In this document: positions 57,122 through 64,000 of the stretch, piece by piece
Numbering within the stretch: the stretch's first letter is position 1
Layout of the letters: each line of letters begins with the position of its first letter
Source: Cololabis saira
Taxonomy: Eukaryota; Chordata; Actinopteri; Beloniformes; Belonidae
DNA: 64,000 bases
Direction of reading: 5' to 3'
Assembly (NCBI RefSeq): GCF_033807715.1
Contig: NC_084597.1
Span: 10,455,343 to 10,519,342, forward strand
The notes under the pieces: model-generated
Told to the model about the DNA's origin: nothing
What the model saw: the letters and a program-made list of their open reading frames with translations, nothing else
Databases searched by the model: none
Made by a program: the position numbers and the translations under genes

Positions 57122-57479
57122 TGGAGGGAGCCAACAAAAGTCATACACCTCTTGGTATCCAAGTGCAGGGCCTTGAAGTCTGTCTTTACAAATCCTTAAC
57201 AAGAATGACAAAAAGCTACTTTGGATTCTTTTGTCTTATTTATTTCAATGTTTATGTGCCAGTTTGTTGAACAGAATATAAATTAATCTTCAGTGATTAA
57301 TAAGATATCAGCGAGTTTAATTCTTAGTGCTCGATTACTAGAGTCTAGATGAGTTGAACCTAAAGAGATGCGAGCAGGCCCGGGTCTACGAGGGTGCAAA
57401 AGCATGCATTGCACCCTCAGTTTATGTGTTTGCATGCTCAGTTGAAAAGACGAAAAGAAAACTGACAAATGCGCGCGCG

Positions 57480-57628
57480 TCAGCCTGATTTATGGTTCCG
57501 CGTTAAATTGACGGCGTAGCCTACGGCGTATGATACGCGGCGACGCACACCATACGTTCGCGTCACAGCGTATCCTACGCCGTAAGCTCTGCTTTGGTGC
57601 CACGCGGAACCATAAATCAGCCAGTGTC
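57480..57628. mobile_element. Larger PIF-like foldback, CpG rich
   Basis: It starts AGCCTGATTTATGGTTCCGC and ends GCGGAACCATAAATCAGCC, with GCGTAGCCTACGGCG in the middle. It is longer than the other copies (about 150 bp) and forms an almost complete hairpin. Confidence 0.65.
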
Positions 57629-57759
57629 CGTCACTCATCTGGTTCCAGCAGTTTCCTGCACCAGCAAGATGCTGCTCTCTGCTGCTCCGTTAACACAAAG
57701 TAACGATGGATATTCGGAAGTGATTCATTCAAGCACAACGACGCAAGCAAGTTTACAGG

Positions 57760-58117
57760 ACTTTCTCAGAAAATTAGAATATTGTGATAAAGTCCTTTAT
57801 TTTTCTGTAATGCAATAAAAAAAAAAAAAGTCATACATTCTGGATTCATTACAAATCAACTGAAATATTGCAAGCCTTTTATTATTTTAATATTGCTGAT
57901 TATGGCTTAAAGTTTAAGATTAAGATTCCCAGAATATTCTAATTTTTTGAGATAGTATATTTGAGTTTTCTTAAGCTGTAAGCCATGATCAACAATATGA
58001 AAATAATAAAAGGCTTGCAATATTTCAGTTGATTTGTAATGAATCCAGAATGTATGACATTTTTGCATTACAGAAAATAAAGGACTTTATCACAATATTC
58101 AAATTTTCTGAGACAGT
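57760..58117. mobile_element. Palindromic MITE, about 360-bp hairpin
   Basis: The left arm TTCTCAGAAAATTAGAATAT... and right arm ...ATATTCAAATTTTCTGAGA are inverse over about 150 bp each (AAGGCTTGCAATATTTCAG occurs at the right and its complement at the left). The whole unit can fold into one hairpin. It lies between the second promoter and the ptpn13 promoter. Confidence 0.8.
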
Positions 58118-58559
58118 GTTGTATATTTATGGTTAACTTTATTTTTGTTGCTATGTTTTATTTTCTGTTGCTAGATTGTCTGATGGGTGAGGTAGTCCAG
58201 ACTAAATGTAGCATTTTCTTTGTTCTGCAGCAATATTGCTGCAAAGATGCACTTGAAATACACTTCAAATATTGTTGTTTTGCTATTATTATTCCGCTTG
58301 AAATTATGGGGAAATGCATAATTTAGTGTTGAATAACGTGCCAGGCATGTGCACCCCCTCTGATCTGAAATGCAGCCCTAGTCATCATTTTCTAGAACCG
58401 GCCCTGTCTGCATCCTTCATCCTGCCATCCTGCCGCCGGGATCTCAGCGGCGGGATGGTGCAGGATGGGATCAGGACGAGATCAGGACGGAATCACATAG
58501 ATGTGCTGCCACGCAACCCCTCCCATCAGGAGAGAGCAGCCTCCATGTGATCTCTGCCT

Positions 58560-58720
58560 CTCTCTGCCCGAGCCTTGACGTCAGACGTTCTCCTGAGCGG
58601 TTGCCATGGCGACCCCCCCTCCTCACTCTCCCTCTCTGCTCTGGTAGGTCCACAATGGTACAGCCAGCATCTTGCAGCACAATGGTTGCAAGGTGGTGAG
58701 CTGGGAGAGTGATTCAGCAT
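58560..58720 (+). promoter_or_regulatory. Second GC-rich promoter with CRE and RFX X-box
   Basis: In a GC-rich block a perfect cAMP-response element TGACGTCA lies at 58576-58583, and an X-box GTTGCCATGGCGAC at 58600-58613. A C-rich/CT-rich stretch follows and then a likely first exon. The arrangement is that of a TATA-less promoter. It faces right, away from ptpn13, and lies about 8.6 kb from the ptpn13 X-box. Confidence 0.6.
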
Positions 58721-59033
58721 CAGCAGACCTCGGTTCCGTCCACCTCAGCTTTATTTTCTTTCCTCATCGCTTTTTCGTCGCCTTTTTATTTTTATTGATG
58801 TATTTTTGTAAATTTTGTGTTACTTTATTTATTTAATTAATTATTATTATTATTTTTTATTATTATTATTACTATTATTATATTGCTATTATTATTGTTA
58901 TTGTTAAACCCCGTCGTCATCTGCATGTACGTCTTCGGTACGCCTTCAGCGATGGTCTCCGCGACGTTTGTGGTCGGGATGTTTTGAAAAGGACTGGCAC
59001 CGGACTGGGATCGTCATCAGCTGGCACGGAATG
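58650..59033 (+). other. Probable non-coding first exon of a divergent gene, likely mapk10
   Basis: Downstream of the CRE/X-box promoter the sequence ends at a good donor, GGAATG with GTGAGC (exon end 59033). No convincing coding frame lies inside. The gene is inferred to be mapk10 (JNK3) only because mapk10 lies head to head with ptpn13 in human; no kinase-coding sequence is present in the window. The 5' end is approximate. It could instead belong to an unannotated transcript. Confidence 0.4.
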
Positions 59034-61713
59034 GTGAGCCCGTCCAATGTGGATGTGATGTTTGGATCTCAGTTGTCAGGAGGTTGCAGTGATGAATATT
59101 GATCGGGAAGGAAGGTTAATGAAGTCCACTAGTGATGTCTCAGCGGGGAATGGATGATTTAGGACTGAAAACACAAAAACAAACACACGAAAAACAAACC
59201 GTATTGATAGTTTCATTACTTGCTGCTGTTTTTCTTACGACTAGCAAAATTATGGGTTTAGCTCTCACCTCCGTAAATGTTGTTCATACCCTCTCCATCT
59301 CCACTTTACTTCTACATTGTTATATGAAAGCCCATAATACATTTTTATGACATTTTTTAGACCCCGAAATTGTCTTGTGTGGGGAAATAAGAGTATTGAC
59401 TACTGTGAGGCTGGTTATGTATTTTTGATTGGGAGGGGAAATGGATGATAATGTTGCAAAAACAAGCTTCACACTGTTGTAGGCCTGCATGCAGGGCTGC
59501 TCTTCCCTCCTCCCCCTCAGAAGTCAGCTGCACCTTGTGCATTATGCAGAGCATCCCTACTTCACCAGGATATGGGACCAGCCTCCAGTCTCTCAAAACT
59601 CCCAAACTAGATACTGCGATTGTAGTTTTCTGTTCAAGAGTTTGAAAGCATGGAGTTTTGTAAATTTACAAGGGTGTTTTTCTCAGTTGGAGATGCAAGT
59701 GTTTATTGTGTTACATAAAGGGATGTTTCAATCTTTTTTTCTGGCTTTGGCTTTAAAATTGAACTTCAAACTGAGGCAATGTCTTCATTCTGTGGATCGT
59801 AAGAGCTGAAGCGAGCAGAAGCAGGTGATTTCTCTAAATCATCTTTGTTTTGGGCATTTACTGTATCCTTGCATCCTTAAATCAGGGGCCCTTCATTAGT
59901 CCCTACTGATTGCACAGGTTTGCAGAGGAAGGCTGCATTGAAGGGAGATGGATAATTTCTCTTTTTGTTCCGCTTTTGTCTTCAGTTTTGAATATCTTCC
60001 GTGTTTGGTGCAAGGCAGCGCGAGTGTGGACTTATCGTGGACGTTATACTGTGAAGTGAGTGACTTTTAAAGGTTTCACAACAAACTCTCCATGTTAAAG
60101 ACAGAGGTTTCGCTGCTGTGACCTTGGGTGCTCAATTATTCAGGAGGAAGCTTACATGCTTGTGGAAGTGCTGCAGGGAACAGAGCCTAACAATTAAACA
60201 AAGCATCATATTGGCGTCTCTGCAGGGGCCCAGGAGAGTGAAATTTTGAAACAATCTGGGTCTTAGTAGCCGCCGACTGTCTGCACCAACTGGTAATGAA
60301 TGGCATTGATTTGTTGGGAAGTAGCTTGTTTATCCAATGGAGAATTGTCAATGGAAACAGCCACAAGCAAACTAACTATCCAATGTAGCACTTGTACTTT
60401 AATTTCATTTTGTCTTGCAGATTTTGACGCATCAGCACGTTAATCTTTAGTTATGTAATAATATAAGGGTACGTATAAAGGATCAGATAGTAGCTGGGGA
60501 GTGATGAATACCATTCTCTGATAAGATGATACGGCCTGCCACAAATATTGTCAAAAAATCTTTTAAGAAACATTTTTTTAATCCACACTGAATCCATGTC
60601 TCCAGTACGTTTCTGTTAAAATGGTGCTAAGACAGCGAGAGTCTTATAATTAAGAACCTAATGAGGAAAATAAACAAGTCTAGTTTAGAATGAAAAAAAC
60701 AAAAACATTTTCTTCTCAGCCATCAGTTACTTAACTGTCCTTTGACTACGTGGATGGTCAAAATTACCGTTAGAAAACGATGGATTACCAAGGAACACCT
60801 GAGCTAAGCATTATTTATTGCTATGCAGTGGATACTCAAATATTAAATGAGAGGAATTCAGTTCAAATGTTTCATGATAGATAGTTAAGGCAGGAAGGGG
60901 AAAAGAAAGATAGAGATTAGTTATTAAAGAGGCTTCATTAAATGCGATACAAATTGCTCAGGTATAAAACAAAAGGGCTATGGTATATGTTGGTCAAAAT
61001 AATGCAGAAATACAGTGCAAAACCTCCTTTTTTCAACCATGTTTTTACTGCTCTGTTCATAGGAGCCAGTTTTGGGGGCGGAGTAAACAACTCCATCTTT
61101 TTTTGTGGGTAAAGCAGCCTTTGAAATTAAAGTTTTGTGCCAGCACAGTAAATACAGACGGATGTTGGTGGATGTTAGGTGGACCTAAAGATGGAAAGCT
61201 GTGTAACTACACTGTGACACGGGTCTGTAAAGTCACGGTACCCTTCAAATCTGACAGGTTCCCTGAATGTCATATTTATAGACTGATAATATCCAGAGAA
61301 AAGTTATCTAAAGGTTTTTGAGTTGGTGGAGACTTCAATCACCCAAATAAATGCTCTATTAAACAGATTTGTGTGTTTGTGTTCGTAATATGTCCCCTTA
61401 AGGGCTAATAAAAGTGTATAAATGATAGATATTATCTTAAATGAAGCCTAGTGTTGTTCAAACATGATCACAAGTTTATAAAGATTTGATGTGTTATTTG
61501 CTTATACCAACCCAGTTTTAAAGCAAACATGAATTAGCCTTAAAATCTTTTTTTCAAGCTAATTAACCAAAAAAAATATCTACTTAGAGGTTCACACTTT
61601 CACAGTATTTTATAAAATACTAAAAAAAAAGGAAGATAATTGCTTGTAGCTTCACAAGCTCAAACAACTGTTTATCTGAGCCCAGGAAGATACCATGTCT
61701 TGCGTTAAAAATT
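59034..61713. other. Probable first intron of the divergent gene, nothing recognised
   Basis: No coding exon of mapk10 is visible. Short donor-like GTGAGT sites occur (for example near 60055) but no supported exon. The stretch is notably poor in transposons compared with the rest of the window. Confidence 0.4.
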
Positions 61714-61741
61714 TTCCTTCCTTCCTTCCTTCCTTCCTTCC
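61714..61741. repeat. Short (TTCC)n run just left of MITE copy E
   Basis: About seven TTCC units, 76 bp outside the left end of copy E. It is separate from the array inside the element. Confidence 0.95.
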
Positions 61742-61817
61742 TACCACATCAAAACACCTGGATTACTGGCTGATGTCCCCCCCCTCTCCCATTTAACAAA
61801 CAAAACTGGGTGGAAAC

Positions 61818-62734
<917 letters not shown>

Positions 62735-62742
62735 GTGGAAAC

Positions 62743-63478
62743 CTGTTCTGCTGAAAACCATTACTTGTAGAGTCATGCTGGCTGAACTTTTGTCGGTGTT
62801 CATCAGTGTAAATATAACGTTCTTTTGTTGTTGTTGTGAGACCAGGCTGCTTTAAAAACTGTCAACCGATTCAACACACTGAGGAAGCTGAAAAACCGTG
62901 CACTACTATTTTTATGGACCTTTAAAATTAAATTCTTTCTGCATGAGAGTTTATTTCCCTTAGGTTACGATATTGTTTACCACAACACACAAACAGAGAA
63001 ACATGCCCTCAGAGTGAGACGCGGCGTTCTGTAATTAGATTTGCTTTTACAGCTTGCTGAGTGCAAGATTTGGAACTGTTTCCGGTTTTGGTCACAGTCT
63101 CCTGGTGGCACATCTGCAGAGAGTCACCGAAGGTCAGAGATTGTGGGAGTTCAGGAGCCATCAGAAGGATTTCAGAGCGGGAATTAAATCCAGACAAATG
63201 ACAAAAAGCTAAAACCCTGTTTAATACCACTAACTGTTCTCTCAGTGTACTTAAAGGTCGGTGTCATTAACATACACCATGTTGTCGGGTTTGCAGCAGC
63301 GTTCATCCAAACGTAGCATCAGAATATCTCTGTGGTTGTGTCAAGAGGAGTATTTTTACATCTTATGTGAGGTTGTTTTGCAACAAGCTCATGCTTTCTT
63401 GTTTTAATCTTCTGAAAATGCTGCACTCTTCATAAGAAAAACATAAATCACACAAATATCTTCAGCACCTACTAACAG
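62743..63478. other. Probable intron of the divergent gene, nothing recognised
   Basis: Unique-looking sequence between two hAT MITEs. Confidence 0.4.
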
Positions 63479-64000
63479 CAGTACTCGAATTGAGGGGGGA
63501 TGAGGGGGGATGGCATCCCTCTTGAAATAAAAACGGTCCAAATCATCCCCCCTGTAAAACTGCCATCCCCCCTTTCCATCCCTTATGTCATTTCATCAAT
63601 GAATGTGGTTTTACTGCTATTTCAACATTTAGTCATCACCAGAAAAATAACACCAGAAAAATAACTTATTTGACAATTTTCACCGGTTTCAAGTAAATTT
63701 CCACTTGAAATAAATAGAAAAATCTGCCAATGGGACAAGATTTATCTTCTCATTACAAGCAATACAATCTTGTTCCACTGGGAGATTTTTCTACTTATTT
63801 TAAGTGAAAATCTACTTGAAACAGGTGAAAATTGTTGTTTTTTCCAGTGATGAGTCTTGTTTTAAGTGCAATGAGATTTTTTTACTAAAATGAGACATTT
63901 TAACTAGAAATAAGACAAATATTCTTGTTAAGATTGTGAGTTTTTGCAGTGATCCATTTTACTTATCTTGTGAAGGACAGGGTCATATTGATAAGTTCAG
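63479..64000 (-). mobile_element. Second copy of the CAGTACTCGA hAT MITE, reversed, cut by the window end
   Basis: It begins CAGTACTCGAATTGAGGGG and follows the right half of the element at 54505-55270 in reverse to the window edge. The other end and its duplication lie outside. Confidence 0.88.

Overview
This is vertebrate, almost certainly teleost fish, genomic DNA. It is intron-rich and AT-rich, and it is dense in short non-autonomous DNA transposons, LINE 3' ends and simple repeats. The species cannot be told from the sequence; the repeat families suggest a percomorph-type fish (inference).

The one clearly recognisable protein-coding gene is the 5' part of ptpn13 (FERM/PDZ-containing non-receptor tyrosine phosphatase, PTP-BL/FAP-1), on the minus strand. 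Seventeen coding exons run from the start codon at 41997 down to a splice donor at 2759. They join in frame at every junction and encode about the first 1023 residues: KIND domain (exons 2-6), serine-rich linker (exons 7-10), complete FERM domain (exons 11-17) and the start of the linker before PDZ1 (exon 18). The PDZ domains and the phosphatase domain lie beyond the left edge. A non-coding first exon ends at 49571, below a GC-rich promoter near 49880-50040 that carries an RFX-type X-box, a CCAAT box and GC boxes.

On the plus strand, a second GC-rich promoter (58560-58700: CRE plus another X-box) leads into a probable non-coding first exon ending at 59033. In human, ptpn13 lies head to head with mapk10 (JNK3), so this is most likely the 5' end of mapk10. 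No mapk10 coding exon is visible.

Most of the rest is mobile DNA. I find 20 hAT-type elements (about 14.5 kb, roughly 23% of the window). Thirteen have perfect 8-bp target-site duplications (TSDs) that can be read directly, and four have 7/8 matches. They form several families: five copies with TAGGGATGGGCG ends, four of about 610 bp with TAGGGCTGGGCG ends, a pair of foldback elements built from a roughly 20-bp tandem unit, a pair with CAGTACTCGA ends, and single copies of others. Two keep fossils of the hAT transposase C-terminal dimerisation motif. Also present are LINE 3' ends, Tc1/mariner transposase pseudogenes, a broken RecQ-helicase-like fragment and small PIF/Harbinger-like foldbacks.

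The most unusual structure is the TAGGGATGGGCG family. Three of its five copies (1452-2483, 16327-17099, 61818-62734) contain large TTTC/TTCC tetranucleotide arrays of about 470-830 bp that have replaced parts of the element, while two copies (10950-11789, 24123-24895) have none. The transposon appears to carry, or repeatedly seed, long pyrimidine arrays.
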